A DNA stretch of 64,000 nt from an uncultured Muribaculaceae bacterium (GCA_904501735.1 CAJGBY010000007.1:36837-100836); one strand, 5' to 3'. Shown: positions 51,614 through 61,067, counted from the first letter of the stretch. Program-made: numbers and translations. Notes: a model not told the origin generated them from the letters alone.

Positions 51614-52741
51614 TTATTTCTTTTTACGAAGTTCTTTACGACGCTTTTCAAGTTTCGCGTAACCTTCTTTATAGATTTTCTTATTCTTTTCTTTCATTAC
51701 TTGGCTATATCCTGTTCCTTCGGCATTATATAGCTTTTGTAGATTCAAATAATGTTTTCCACTGCCACGCTTGATAGAGAACACCTTGTGCTTGCGTGCC
51801 ACCACTGTATCACACAATTCTGAGTGTCCATTTTTTCCAAGACCTCTCAAATCTTCAGGCACTCCACCTTCACCAAGCCATACATAACGAATTTCAGAAC
51901 ATGGAGGATAACCAATACCAATCCACATTGTAGTAAGCAATGGATTTTCGCCTGGCTTCACGCCTTCGATTACTGTTGTTGCTGTTGAGCTGCGACGAGG
52001 AATAAAATCTTGATCGATAATCCACTTTTCACCACTATTTGTATAATCCTTTTCAAGCAAGCTGTGATAGAAACGGCGTGAGAAATCTTCAGTGAATGTT
52101 GCTGGAGTGAAATCCTTCTTTTTCAAATGAGAAACCACAAGTTCCTTCATATTTTGTTCACGGATATATCCCATTCCATCATCATCAACACGACCTGAGT
52201 GAGAATAATTAGTTCTAATCAATATGCCATCTTTTGTGTCGGCAAGATTATATTCTTTGTAAGTGTAGTTATTAGTTTCAAAGTATGCACCATTGCCTTC
52301 AGTATCAATCACACCAAAATTTGCTTCTACAAGCATTGGACGACTCAATGTATCAAGGAAATGCTTAAAATCAGCTACCGAGTTACACACTTCAAGCGCA
52401 CGCTTCATCAACACACCTTCTTTATCCATATCCTTATATGACACCTTATCATTCTTAAGGTTATAGGATGCAGTGTTCATAATTGCGAAACCTGTACTAT
52501 TATAGCCCATCCATGCATCAACAAGAGCTGTATCGCTTGCATTATACAATGCAACATACTCATAATTACCATTTTGTGCTGGTGTACGCTCTACTTTATT
52601 ATTTTCTTCTCCGGTATCACGGTGTTTCCACAACAATGGACGGCCATTTACTGTATTCTTAGCCGCAACTATCGCCGATGTACATGCAAATGCTCCATTA
52701 ACAGCAAATGCTGCAAGGACTGTCAATATTATTTTTTTCAT
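51614..52741 (-). CDS. Exported Ntn-hydrolase, C45/acyltransferase-like
   Basis: A 375-residue protein. The signal peptide (KKIILTVLAAFAVNGAFA) ends directly before Cys20-Thr-Ser, so cleavage would expose Cys as the N-terminal nucleophile. The following sequence GRPLLWKHRDTG, the WMGYNSTGFAIMNTASYN strand pair and the EANFGVIDTEGNGAYFET region match the carcinine hydrolase / isopenicillin-N acyltransferase (C45) group of linear amide hydrolases. It would cleave a C-N amide bond outside the cytoplasm; the substrate is unknown. The C-terminus is a strongly basic tail (KLEKRRKELRKKK). It heads a unit with the DUF486 and YcxB-like genes. Confidence 0.75.
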   Translation of the reverse strand: MKKIILTVLAAFAVNGAFACTSAIVAAKNTVNGRPLLWKHRDTGEENNKVERTPAQNGNYEYVALYNASDTALVDAWMGYNSTGFAIMNTASYNLKNDKVSYKDMDKEGVLMKRALEVCNSVADFKHFLDTLSRPMLVEANFGVIDTEGNGAYFETNNYTYKEYNLADTKDGILIRTNYSHSGRVDDDGMGYIREQNMKELVVSHLKKKDFTPATFTEDFSRRFYHSLLEKDYTNSGEKWIIDQDFIPRRSSTATTVIEGVKPGENPLLTTMWIGIGYPPCSEIRYVWLGEGGVPEDLRGLGKNGHSELCDTVVARKHKVFSIKRGSGKHYLNLQKLYNAEGTGYSQVMKEKNKKIYKEGYAKLEKRRKELRKKK

Positions 52742-52769
52742 ATTTCTATAATTTTTAATTTACAATATT

Positions 52770-52777
52770 CAAAGATA
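52770..52777 (-). promoter_or_regulatory. -7 box of the Ntn-hydrolase unit
   Basis: Minus-strand TATCTTTG, 29 nt before the ATG. It is divergent from and close to the thioesterase promoter. Confidence 0.6.
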
Positions 52778-52791
52778 GTGCAAAAAAATCG

Positions 52792-52799
52792 TACTTTTG
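52792..52799 (+). promoter_or_regulatory. -7 box of the thioesterase-dprA unit
   Basis: TACTTTTG, 18 nt before the ATG. Confidence 0.6.
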
Positions 52800-52816
52800 T
52801 AAAATAAACAAGAAAA

Positions 52817-53227
52817 ATGATGAAAGATTACATATTCTCTACCGAAATTGCCGTTCGTGACTACGAACTCGACTGCCAAGGCATTGTAAACAATGCAAAT
52901 TATCAACATTATCTTGAACACACTCGCCACCTATTCTGCGAGTGGGCGGGATTCTCTTTCAAAGATATGCACGAACAAGGCATCGACCCAGTAGTTAATC
53001 GCATCGAGATCGACTATAAAATTCCTCTTCGTAGTGGAGATGTAATGGAAAGCAAACTTTGGGTAGAAATGAAAGGTCCACGATTTATTTTTCATCAAGC
53101 TATATTCAACAAAGCGACAGATGCACAAGCTATCAATGCTGTCGTAAGTTGTGTATGTACTAAGGATGGAAAACTCACTCGCGGCGAAGAATTAGCACAA
53201 GCATTTAACGATTTTTTTCAGAAATAA
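52817..53227 (+). CDS. Acyl-CoA thioesterase, YbgC/4HBT family
   Basis: A 136-residue hotdog-fold thioesterase. The active-site strand-helix segment YELDCQGIVNNANYQHYLEH (about 16-35) has the Asp and the VNNANY motif of the 4-hydroxybenzoyl-CoA thioesterase family. It hydrolyses an acyl-CoA or acyl-ACP; chain preference is unknown. dprA follows 12 nt later in the same direction, so the two are probably co-transcribed without an obvious functional link. Confidence 0.85.
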   Translation: MMKDYIFSTEIAVRDYELDCQGIVNNANYQHYLEHTRHLFCEWAGFSFKDMHEQGIDPVVNRIEIDYKIPLRSGDVMESKLWVEMKGPRFIFHQAIFNKATDAQAINAVVSCVCTKDGKLTRGEELAQAFNDFFQK

Positions 53228-53239
53228 TCTTTCGGTTCT

Positions 53240-54361
53240 ATGCAACTCAACGACACCACACTACTATCTTATCGCATAGCCTTTGCTTCAATAAGAAATA
53301 TGGGATACGACCTAGCTCAGAAGATTTTAGACATAATCCCTTCTGAACAAGATTTTTTTGGTATCTCAGAAAAAGAGTTGCAAAATCTACTTCACACCAA
53401 AGTGAAGATGACCGAATATGCTTATCGTCAAGAGCTACTCGAAAAGGCTCAAAAGGAATGTGAATTTGTTATCAAAAACAACATTAATGTAACCTATTTC
53501 ACCGACAAAGATTACCCTACACGCCTTTCTCACGCTCAAGATGCCCCTATTTTATTCTATTCAAAAGGTGCGTGCAATCTGAATGCATCTAAGGTAATAA
53601 GCATTGTAGGTACACGCCATGCAACCACCTATGGCAAACATTTCTGCGACACTTTTATCAAAGAACTTAAAGAACTTGTCGACGACACCATTATCGTGAG
53701 TGGACTTGCTTATGGAATCGACATCTACGCGCACCGAGCTGCTCTTGAATATGGAATACCAACGGTTGCCGTTCTTGCTCATGGATTGAACACAATATAC
53801 CCTGCAACTCATCGTAATGATGCTATCGATATCATCAAAAGCAACGGATTACTGCTTACCGATTATCAATCAAGCGATAAAATACATCAAGGTAATTTCG
53901 TAGCACGCAATCGCATTGTAGCTGGACTTGCCGACTGCACTTTAGTTGTAGAATCAGCCGAGAAAGGTGGATCTCTCATTACTGCTGGCATCGCATCAAG
54001 CTACAACCGTGATGTTTTCGCTCTTCCTGGTAGAGCCAACGACACCTACTCGCGTGGATGCAACAAGCTCATTCGCAACAACTCGGCTTCACTCATCACT
54101 TCAGCAAGCGACCTTGTATCGGCTATGCGATGGAAGACTATTGACTCACATCAGGAATGCCGACAAATGCAAATATTCCCCGATGTAACCGAAGATGAAC
54201 AAAAAATAATCGACTATCTACGACAAAATAACGAGACTCACATCAATGTGCTATGCAATGCTCTATATATGCCTATGTCTCAACTAATGAGCACTCTCAT
54301 CGAACTCGAATTTAAATCGCTCATCACCTCTCTACCTGGTGCAAAATACGCACTTGCATAG
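53240..54361 (+). CDS. dprA: DNA processing protein DprA
   Basis: A 373-residue DprA/Smf protein that loads RecA on incoming single-stranded DNA in transformation. An N-terminal helical domain (about 1-75) precedes the Rossmann-like core with KVISIVGTRHATTYGK, IVSGLAYGIDIYAHRAAL, GNFVARNRIVAGLAD and VVESAEKGGSLITAGIA. A C-terminal winged-helix domain (about 315-373) is present. All core motifs are intact. It follows the thioesterase by 12 nt. No other competence gene is in the window. Confidence 0.92.
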   Translation: MQLNDTTLLSYRIAFASIRNMGYDLAQKILDIIPSEQDFFGISEKELQNLLHTKVKMTEYAYRQELLEKAQKECEFVIKNNINVTYFTDKDYPTRLSHAQDAPILFYSKGACNLNASKVISIVGTRHATTYGKHFCDTFIKELKELVDDTIIVSGLAYGIDIYAHRAALEYGIPTVAVLAHGLNTIYPATHRNDAIDIIKSNGLLLTDYQSSDKIHQGNFVARNRIVAGLADCTLVVESAEKGGSLITAGIASSYNRDVFALPGRANDTYSRGCNKLIRNNSASLITSASDLVSAMRWKTIDSHQECRQMQIFPDVTEDEQKIIDYLRQNNETHINVLCNALYMPMSQLMSTLIELEFKSLITSLPGAKYALA

Positions 54362-54436
54362 ATTACTATTTAACGAAAACTGGACTAAATCCTACTGATT
54401 TCACTCTCTTGTTGAACATCTTTTTAAGAAATTGTG

Positions 54437-54444
54437 TATATTTG
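54437..54444 (+). promoter_or_regulatory. -7 box of the nucleoside phosphorylase gene
   Basis: TATATTTG, 42 nt before the ATG. Confidence 0.55.
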
Positions 54445-54486
54445 TAGAAATTCATACATTTTGTACATAATTTAAAGCTAAATATT

Positions 54487-55362
54487 ATGGAAAAGAAAAT
54501 TATTCCCGATTCAGAACTCATTATAAATAGTGATGGTACTATATTCCATTTGCACCTCACTCCAGAGCAACTTTCCGACAAAATCATAATCGTTGGCGAT
54601 CCTGGTCGTGTTGATATGATTGCATCTCATTTCAATTCTCAAGATTTCAATGTATCAAGTCGTGAATTTCACGCCATTGGTGGCACCTATAAGGGCAAAA
54701 AACTTTTATGTCTTTCTCATGGTATCGGCGCCGACAATATCGACATCGTTATGAACGAACTTGATGCTCTTGCTAACATCGATTTTGCAACTCGTACAGT
54801 GAAAGATGAGTTCCGCCAACTTGAAATTGTACGCATCGGCACATCTGGCTCACTTCAACCCGACATTGCACTCGGCACTCCAGTAATAGCTACTAAAGCT
54901 ATCGGATTTGATGGTGTTCTCAATTTCTATGCTGGTCGAAACGAAGTGTGCGACCTCGATTTTGAAGAAGCATTTTGTAAGCATGTCGATTGGAATCCTC
55001 TATTTTGCAAACCTTATGTCGTAGATGCCGACCAAGATTTAGTTGAACGCATTGGTCGTGACGATATGTTGCGTGGCAACACCATCGCAGCTGTTGGTTT
55101 CTATGGACCTCAAGGACGCGAAGTACGCGTACCACTTGCTGAACCCGAATTAAACAATCGAATTGAATCTTTCCGTCATAACGGTTTGCGCGTCACTAAT
55201 TATGAAATGGAAAGCTCAGCTTTACAAGGTCTTGCAAAACTTATGGGACACAAGGCTATGACAGTGTGCGCTATTATTGCCAACCGTCGCAATAATGATG
55301 CTACCCCTAACTACAAAACTGCTGTTGCCGACCTTGTTCAAACTGTTCTCGACCGAATCTAA
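54487..55362 (+). CDS. Nucleoside phosphorylase, uridine phosphorylase-like
   Basis: A 291-residue NP-I family enzyme. The phosphate-binding start IIVGDPGRVDMIASHF (about 34-49), SHGIGADNIDIVMNELDAL, VRIGTSGSLQPDI and the ribose-binding Met-Glu motif NYEMESSALQGLAK are intact. It splits a nucleoside with phosphate into base and ribose-1-phosphate. Layout and size suggest uridine phosphorylase-type salvage, but purine substrates cannot be excluded. It is a single gene between its own promoter and a strong terminator. Confidence 0.85.
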   Translation: MEKKIIPDSELIINSDGTIFHLHLTPEQLSDKIIIVGDPGRVDMIASHFNSQDFNVSSREFHAIGGTYKGKKLLCLSHGIGADNIDIVMNELDALANIDFATRTVKDEFRQLEIVRIGTSGSLQPDIALGTPVIATKAIGFDGVLNFYAGRNEVCDLDFEEAFCKHVDWNPLFCKPYVVDADQDLVERIGRDDMLRGNTIAAVGFYGPQGREVRVPLAEPELNNRIESFRHNGLRVTNYEMESSALQGLAKLMGHKAMTVCAIIANRRNNDATPNYKTAVADLVQTVLDRI

Positions 55363-55381
55363 AATTGTTTCAACAAATAAT

Positions 55382-55419
55382 AAAGGCTATAATTACGGGA
55401 ATGTAATTATAGCCTTTTT
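55382..55419. terminator. Bidirectional terminator between the nucleoside phosphorylase gene and nhaA
   Basis: AAAGGCTATAATTAC / GTAATTATAGCCTTT 15-bp perfect stem with flanking A and T runs, between convergent genes. Confidence 0.9.
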
Positions 55420-55441
55420 AATTTATTCTAAAACTCTCCTA

Positions 55442-56779
55442 TTACTTCTTAGGCAACACTTTCGACAAATAAGTATATCCCAAGAATCCAGAAAGCAATG
55501 ATCCAATCAAGATACCCAACTTAGCATCATTTAGGATTTGTGCATATTCTGCTCCTCCATATGACAATGTTGCGATAAACAAAGACACTGTGAATCCAAT
55601 ACCAGCAAGCATAGCCACACCAGCAATCATCTTCCAGTTACTTCCTGTTGGACGAGGTGCAATACCCAATTTAATTGCAGCCCAAGTGAATGAGAACACA
55701 CCCACAAATTTACCGATCAAAAGACCACAAATAACTGCCAAACCAACACCACTATATACAGCTGAGATACTCATTCCTTCAAATATAACACCTGCATTAC
55801 AGAATGCGAACAAAGGAATAATGATATAGTTAACTAATGGTTGTAGTGAATCTTCCAAATCTTGTAGTGGTGAAATCACCTTATCAGATGCATTTTCCAT
55901 TTCCTTCAACCAATCAATTTGTTCTTTCGACAAGAATCTGCTATCCAATACGCGTGCTGATTCATTATCTGAGAATTTACTCAATCGATCGCGCATTGTT
56001 GCAATGTAATTGCCCGATGCGAAACTTGGTGTTGCAGGAACGCAGAATGCTACAATTACACCAGCAATAGTTGAGTGAATACCTGAATTCAAGAATAAGT
56101 ACCACATCACAGCGCCAAGACCTAAGTAGAACAATTTACTCTTAATTTTCAAGAAGTTTGCACCTATCAACAATAGTGCAACAACTACTACTGAGTACAA
56201 TAGCATCATATAATTAATGTCGCTAGAATAGAATATTGCAATAACAAGAATACCACCAATATCATCAGCCACAGCAAGTGTTGCAAGGAACACCTTCAAT
56301 GACGCTGGTACTCTACTACCAAGCATAGCCAACACACCAAGTGAGAATGCGATATCAGTAGCCATAGGGATTGCACAACCATTTGCATAGTCACTTCCAT
56401 AAGCTAGAGAATAGAATATAACCACTGGCACGATCATACCACCACAAGCAGCAATAATTGGCAATAATGCCTTACGAACTGACGCCAATTCACCAACTAG
56501 CACTTCACGCTTGATTTCAAGACCAACAGTAAAGAAGAAAATAACCATTAATGCATCATTGATAAATTGCATTAATGTCATTGTATGACCATTATGACTG
56601 AACACACTGAAACCGCCTATTTCAAGCGACACAGGTAATTGCCACAATTGCTCATACCATTCTCCAAGCACAGGCATATTAGCTATCAACAAAGCTAATA
56701 TTGTAGCAACAATCAATATGTTGCCTCCTTCTGCAAATCTTTTAAGGATTTTTTTAGTTGAATAGAAAATCTTTTCCAT
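55442..56779 (-). CDS. nhaA: Na+/H+ antiporter NhaA
   Basis: A 445-residue antiporter with about twelve hydrophobic segments. The ion-binding aspartate pair is seen in LAVADDIGGILVIAIFY (near 165), and MATDIAFSLGVLAMLGSRVP and FFFTVGLEIKREVL are family hallmarks. A charged loop of about 55 residues between helices (near 250-305, with KEQIDWLKEMENASDKV) is longer than in E. coli NhaA. It is last in the unit DUF3298 lipoprotein-rsmG-MBL-nhaA. Confidence 0.92.
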   Translation of the reverse strand: MEKIFYSTKKILKRFAEGGNILIVATILALLIANMPVLGEWYEQLWQLPVSLEIGGFSVFSHNGHTMTLMQFINDALMVIFFFTVGLEIKREVLVGELASVRKALLPIIAACGGMIVPVVIFYSLAYGSDYANGCAIPMATDIAFSLGVLAMLGSRVPASLKVFLATLAVADDIGGILVIAIFYSSDINYMMLLYSVVVVALLLIGANFLKIKSKLFYLGLGAVMWYLFLNSGIHSTIAGVIVAFCVPATPSFASGNYIATMRDRLSKFSDNESARVLDSRFLSKEQIDWLKEMENASDKVISPLQDLEDSLQPLVNYIIIPLFAFCNAGVIFEGMSISAVYSGVGLAVICGLLIGKFVGVFSFTWAAIKLGIAPRPTGSNWKMIAGVAMLAGIGFTVSLFIATLSYGGAEYAQILNDAKLGILIGSLLSGFLGYTYLSKVLPKK

Positions 56780-56803
56780 AAGTAATAATTTCTTTATTTA
56801 TTT

Positions 56804-57451
56804 TTATTTTTCTCTCAAAAATGGATTATATTTTCGCTCTTCTTCTACAACTGTCAAAGAGCCATGCCCTGGGTGTAGCATCGTTTCGTCGGGCAAAGTT
56901 AATACTTTTTTACGGATGCTGTCTATTAATGTATCATAATCTCCACCTCCAAGGTCAGTTCTACCAATACTTCTCTCAAAAATGGTATCTCCCACAAGCG
57001 CACAACCCGATTCTGGTAGATAATACACTACCCCACCTCTACTATGTCCTGGTGTGTGTAATACTACTATTTTTTCACTACCAAGCATAAGTGTGTCGCC
57101 ATCTACGACCTTATCGGTAAGTTTGAATGGTTTTATTTCACAAGCCATATTGAACATTCTTGCCTGCATTCCGAGTTTTTCGCCCCACACTGCATCGGCT
57201 TCATGTCCCACGACCTTACAATTATATCGTTCTACAAGCCAACCCGTTCCAAGCACATGGTCAACATGTTGATGAGTAAGAAGCACCATTTTTAGCGACA
57301 AGCCATTTTCTTTTAAGAAATCAGCCACTCTTGCCACATCTGCTTCACTTTCCATTCCTGGATCAACAATTGCAGCCTCTTTTTGCGCATCATCACACAA
57401 TACATATGTGTTCTCTGAGAATGGGTTAAATATAAATCTTGCTATCTTCAT
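56804..57451 (-). CDS. MBL-fold metallohydrolase, glyoxalase II-like
   Basis: A 215-residue metallo-beta-lactamase-fold enzyme with the zinc ligands in LLTHQHVDHVLG (HxHxDH, near 58-64), VLHTPGHSRGG, GDTIFERSIGRTDL and HPGHGSL. Similar short proteins act as hydroxyacylglutathione hydrolase-like or persulfide-type hydrolases; the substrate is not assignable. It lies 23 nt after rsmG and 24 nt before nhaA. Confidence 0.85.
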   Translation of the reverse strand: MKIARFIFNPFSENTYVLCDDAQKEAAIVDPGMESEADVARVADFLKENGLSLKMVLLTHQHVDHVLGTGWLVERYNCKVVGHEADAVWGEKLGMQARMFNMACEIKPFKLTDKVVDGDTLMLGSEKIVVLHTPGHSRGGVVYYLPESGCALVGDTIFERSIGRTDLGGGDYDTLIDSIRKKVLTLPDETMLHPGHGSLTVVEEERKYNPFLREK

Positions 57452-57474
57452 ATTTTTAAGTTTTATGTGCTACA

Positions 57475-58104
57475 TTATATCAACTGCACATATACTACTT
57501 TCTTTGTTTCAAAAAATGGTTCTGCGAAGTAGTCACTCAAATCCGAGATCATAGCCAGATTCTTGTATTTCTTTACTTCAGCTTGCAAATCACCACCTTT
57601 CAAGCACACCAATCCATTAGGATAGGCATTGATGCATGTACGCGACACACTACGGCGCACCACATTCACAAGGTCATCAAGATTCATAACAGCACGACTC
57701 ACCACAAAATCGAATGTTCCTTTCACCTCTTTCACATCACCATGTTGAGTAGTTACATTCTTTAGTCCTATTTTGTCAGTAATATCTTGTGCCACTTTAA
57801 TCTTTTTACCTATTCTATCCACCAAGTGAAACTTCACTTCTGGGAATAATATTGCAAGAGGTATACCAGGGAATCCTCCTCCAGTACCCATATCAAGCAC
57901 TTTTGAACCATTCTTAAAATCAATAAACTTAGCTATACCAAGTGAATGCAAGATATGATTCACATACAAATTTTCGATATCCTTGCGTGAAATCACATTT
58001 ATCTTCTCGTTCCACTCTGGATATAGGGCTCCAAGTTGTTCGAATTGGCTTATCTGCAATTCACTCAACCCACTGAAATATTTCTTTATTACTTCTACTC
58101 CCAT
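57475..58104 (-). CDS. rsmG: 16S rRNA (guanine-527-N7)-methyltransferase
   Basis: A 209-residue SAM-dependent methyltransferase of the RsmG/GidB family. The SAM site is VLDMGTGGGFPGIPLAILFP (about 70-89), followed by FHLVDRIGKKI and the conserved FDFVVSRAVMNLDDLV. It modifies G527 in the 530 loop of 16S rRNA; loss gives low-level streptomycin resistance in other species. It follows the DUF3298 lipoprotein gene by 8 nt and precedes the MBL gene. Confidence 0.92.
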   Translation of the reverse strand: MGVEVIKKYFSGLSELQISQFEQLGALYPEWNEKINVISRKDIENLYVNHILHSLGIAKFIDFKNGSKVLDMGTGGGFPGIPLAILFPEVKFHLVDRIGKKIKVAQDITDKIGLKNVTTQHGDVKEVKGTFDFVVSRAVMNLDDLVNVVRRSVSRTCINAYPNGLVCLKGGDLQAEVKKYKNLAMISDLSDYFAEPFFETKKVVYVQLI

Positions 58105-58112
58105 ATTCTTCG

Positions 58113-58937
58113 TTATCTGATTTTATTTTCAGTTAACATTATTATATCTTTTCTCGACAATGCAATTTGGACTTCGTCAAACACCGACAATTCTCGTGGC
58201 AAATAATTCCACACCACACTATCGTTGGTCACATAAAAATTATCATTAGCCTCAAGATTATCTATATTATAGAAACCCAAATCTACAAGTTCATCATCAT
58301 TTTTTGCATTTACATCGCTTCTCAACTTGGCTTTTAGTAGTTCGATCATATCGCCTACATTTTCTTCCCCCACAAGGTCGACAAACGACATCTTTTCCAT
58401 TTTCTCAAGGTTGTATGTTGAATATAAATGGCGCACTCGTGGTTCTTTATCATTGATTACCACCGTTTCTTCCTTGCCAATGCTCAACAAATTGTAATTA
58501 TTGTATAATACAGCAATTTTTACTTGCAAATTACAAGTCTTTGCTATTTCATAATCCTTTTCATAGTCTTCACCCTCATAAGCGCCATTCACTTCCTTGT
58601 AAGAATTAATCAACATTTCCACATACCCAGGAAATGCTGTTGCAAGCGACATCGAATCGGCTTGAATTTCAAGAACCGATGTCGTATACAAATCTTGCAA
58701 TTCATCTGTTTTATCCTTATTTACGAAGAATTTTGGATAAGTAAACTCCACTTGTGCCTCTATTTTGCAATCTTCTTCAGCTGCTTTATAGCTCGCAGTA
58801 TCGCACACTTTGATTGTAGACACTTCCACAGTATCCACAACAGCCATATCCGACATTCCGACTTGCTTTTTTTCTTCGCAAGCGCACAAATACATAGCTA
58901 TCAACACGATAGCTCCTACATATAAAAGTTTGTTCAT
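58113..58937 (-). CDS. DUF3298-type lipoprotein
   Basis: A 274-residue predicted lipoprotein. The signal peptide (NKLLYVGAIVLIAMYLCAC) ends in a lipobox MYLCAC with Cys near 20. The body has a periplasmic domain with YPKFFVNKDKTDELQDLY and a later DUF3298 part (FVDLVGEENVGDMIELLK ... FYVTNDSVVWNYLPRELSVF). DUF3298 is also found in RsiV-type anti-sigma factors and PdaC; here there is no cytoplasmic sigma-binding region. The start is ATG 58937, giving the proper signal peptide. It heads the four-gene unit ending with nhaA. Confidence 0.75.
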   Translation of the reverse strand: MNKLLYVGAIVLIAMYLCACEEKKQVGMSDMAVVDTVEVSTIKVCDTASYKAAEEDCKIEAQVEFTYPKFFVNKDKTDELQDLYTTSVLEIQADSMSLATAFPGYVEMLINSYKEVNGAYEGEDYEKDYEIAKTCNLQVKIAVLYNNYNLLSIGKEETVVINDKEPRVRHLYSTYNLEKMEKMSFVDLVGEENVGDMIELLKAKLRSDVNAKNDDELVDLGFYNIDNLEANDNFYVTNDSVVWNYLPRELSVFDEVQIALSRKDIIMLTENKIR

Positions 58938-58957
58938 AAACTGTTCTATCAAACATT

Positions 58958-58965
58958 CAAAGGTA
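58958..58965 (-). promoter_or_regulatory. -7 box of the DUF3298-rsmG-MBL-nhaA unit
   Basis: Minus-strand TACCTTTG, 21 nt before the ATG. Confidence 0.6.
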
Positions 58966-59109
58966 CGAAATTTTAACCAATTAAGAGCCAATTATCCATT
59001 ATTTTTCAAATTTATGTTTTTTATGAACCTTTATAATGTGTTTTTCAAAAAATATAACGAAATTCGCACATTAATTATCATCTAATAGAACTTAAACAAG
59101 ATTCTTACT

Positions 59110-59940
59110 ATGCTACAAATCGGGAAAACCAATAATCTTGAAATAACTCATCGAGTTGATTTCGGATTATACCTCGACGGAGGAGAAGCAGGCGAAATTT
59201 TGTTGCCTTTGCGATACGCAACTCGCGACATGAAACCTGGCGACCATATCGATGTATTTATCTATCGCGACTCCGAAGATCGTCTCATTGCCACAACAGA
59301 GAAACCTTATGCTCAAGTGGGCGAATTTGCTTTCCTTCAAGCCAAAGCCACCAACAATGTGGGTGCGTTCCTTGATTGGGGACTCCCTAAGGATCTACTT
59401 GTTCCTTTTCGCGAGCAAAAAGTTCGCATGCAACCAGGGCGTTACTATACCGTTTATGTATTCCTCGACGATGAGACTCAACGCATTGTAGCATCGGCTA
59501 AATTGCAGAAATTTCTCGACAACAAAATACCCGATTTTAAAGTCGGCGACGAAGTTAAAGCACGCATTTATCAAGAAACTGAATTAGGTTACAAAGTCAT
59601 CGTAAACGACTTATTCTCAGGACTTATCTACCACAATCAAATATTCAGTGAAGTGAATATTGGTGAATTACATCATGCTACAGTTCACAATGTGCGACCT
59701 GATGGTAAAATCGACCTTATCCTCGGCAAAAAGCAACGCAACCGCATCAACGACCTTGCCGAAGACATACTTGATTACATCAACGAATGTGGCGGACGCA
59801 TAACACTTACCGATAAGTCTTCTCCTGAAGATATTCGCGAGACATTCCAATGTAGTAAAAAGGATTACAAAAAAGCTATTGGCACTCTATTTAAAGCCAA
59901 AGAAATCATAATCGAAGACGATTGCATTCATCTTCCATAA
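59110..59940 (+). CDS. cvfB: S1-like RNA-binding protein, CvfB family
   Basis: A 276-residue protein made of tandem S1-like OB domains and a C-terminal winged helix. Domain 1 starts GKTNNLEITHRVDFGLYLDG, domain 2 includes GAFLDWGLPKDLLVPF, and domain 3 has VGDEVKARIYQETELGYKVIVND. The winged helix (about 215-276) has FQCSKKDYKKAIGTLFKAKEI. CvfB (YitL) relatives bind RNA and affect virulence-factor expression in staphylococci. The role in Bacteroidota is not known. I see no clear -7 box upstream. It is followed by a terminator. Confidence 0.87.
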   Translation: MLQIGKTNNLEITHRVDFGLYLDGGEAGEILLPLRYATRDMKPGDHIDVFIYRDSEDRLIATTEKPYAQVGEFAFLQAKATNNVGAFLDWGLPKDLLVPFREQKVRMQPGRYYTVYVFLDDETQRIVASAKLQKFLDNKIPDFKVGDEVKARIYQETELGYKVIVNDLFSGLIYHNQIFSEVNIGELHHATVHNVRPDGKIDLILGKKQRNRINDLAEDILDYINECGGRITLTDKSSPEDIRETFQCSKKDYKKAIGTLFKAKEIIIEDDCIHLP

Positions 59941-59944
59941 ACGC

Positions 59945-59977
59945 AAATAGCCGAGTTTTTTACTCGGCTATTTTTTA
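59945..59977. terminator. Terminator between cvfB and the LRR gene
   Basis: AAATAGCCGAG / CTCGGCTATTT stem with a T tail, between convergent genes. Confidence 0.88.
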
Positions 59978-60001
59978 TTACTATATAAAGGTTTCCTCTA
60001 G

Positions 60002-61057
60002 TTATGGATTCCATTGACAAGCAACCATTCTCAGACTTGAACAACCTATCGTGTACATATTGAAGATTTGATTGTAACGACAATTAATGTAAGCTAACTG
60101 TGTATCATACGACACATCAAGTTGTGATATCATATTATTATTACACAACAATCTTTGCAATATTGGTTGATTACTCAAATTTAATGTTGTCAAGTCATTA
60201 TACGAGCAATCCACAAACATCAACTTATTACAACCCTCAACATCCAAGGTAGTCAATCTATTATACGCGCACACTATATCTTCCAAATTATCGCAATCCT
60301 TGATGACAAGCGAGGTCATATTATTATCACTACACATAAGAGTCAACAATGCTGGCAAACTTTGAATATACATCGCATTGATTTCATTACCATCAACATT
60401 AAGCGTCAACAGATTTTCAAGACCGAACAAGTTCACCGTTGTAAGTTTGTTATAACCTGCATACAAATGCTTTAGTGCCGTGCAACCATTCACTTGAAGG
60501 GTTTCAAGATGATTGCCTTGACAATTCAATGTTGTAAGGTTCAGTGCATTACTCACATTTAAAGTTACAAGGTGATTGCTACTCACATTTACATTCACAA
60601 GCATAGGCGTTCCCGTAAATTCCAAATCAAGCAATCTATTGTGATACACCGACAATTTAGCAAGTTCGGTACAACCATCTACCTTAAGTTGAGTGAGCCT
60701 ATTTCGGTTTGCATTTAGCTCCGACAACACTGCACTTCCACTCACACTCAATCCTGTGAGCTGATTGCGCGACACATCTACACTTTTTAGCTTTTTAAAG
60801 TTTTCAAGATTCAACACACCAGCGAGTTTCTTATCTTTCCAATCTATAGCTACCACATTGCCTCCACTCCATGTCACACCATTCCAGTCTGCTGGATTCG
60901 ACACATTTACACCCAAGGCTTGAGCATTTGTGGTGCCATCGGCCGACGGTTGATTCAAAAACACTTGAATTGCCTTTACTTCTTTTGCATTAGGGCTTTG
61001 TGCGTAAACCATCATACTACTTAGAACAATGGTAAACAATAAAATCATTTTTTTCAT
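60002..61057 (-). CDS. Secreted leucine-rich-repeat protein
   Basis: A 351-residue exported protein. A signal peptide (KKMILLFTIVLSSMMVYA) is followed by a cap (WNGVTWSGGNVVAIDWKDKKL) and about twelve LRR units of about 21 residues from residue 80 on (LKSVDVSRNQLTGLSV, LKHLYAGYNKLTTVNL, LMFVDCSYNDLTTLNL and others). Several late units have Cys in the Asn-ladder region (VDCSYND, INCRYNQ). It resembles internalin/BspA-like binding proteins. No T9SS sorting domain or lipobox is visible, so it is either periplasmic or exported by other means. The start is ATG 61057, directly after a terminator-like hairpin. Confidence 0.82.
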   Translation of the reverse strand: MKKMILLFTIVLSSMMVYAQSPNAKEVKAIQVFLNQPSADGTTNAQALGVNVSNPADWNGVTWSGGNVVAIDWKDKKLAGVLNLENFKKLKSVDVSRNQLTGLSVSGSAVLSELNANRNRLTQLKVDGCTELAKLSVYHNRLLDLEFTGTPMLVNVNVSSNHLVTLNVSNALNLTTLNCQGNHLETLQVNGCTALKHLYAGYNKLTTVNLFGLENLLTLNVDGNEINAMYIQSLPALLTLMCSDNNMTSLVIKDCDNLEDIVCAYNRLTTLDVEGCNKLMFVDCSYNDLTTLNLSNQPILQRLLCNNNMISQLDVSYDTQLAYINCRYNQIFNMYTIGCSSLRMVACQWNP

Positions 61058-61067
61058 ACTATAAATA

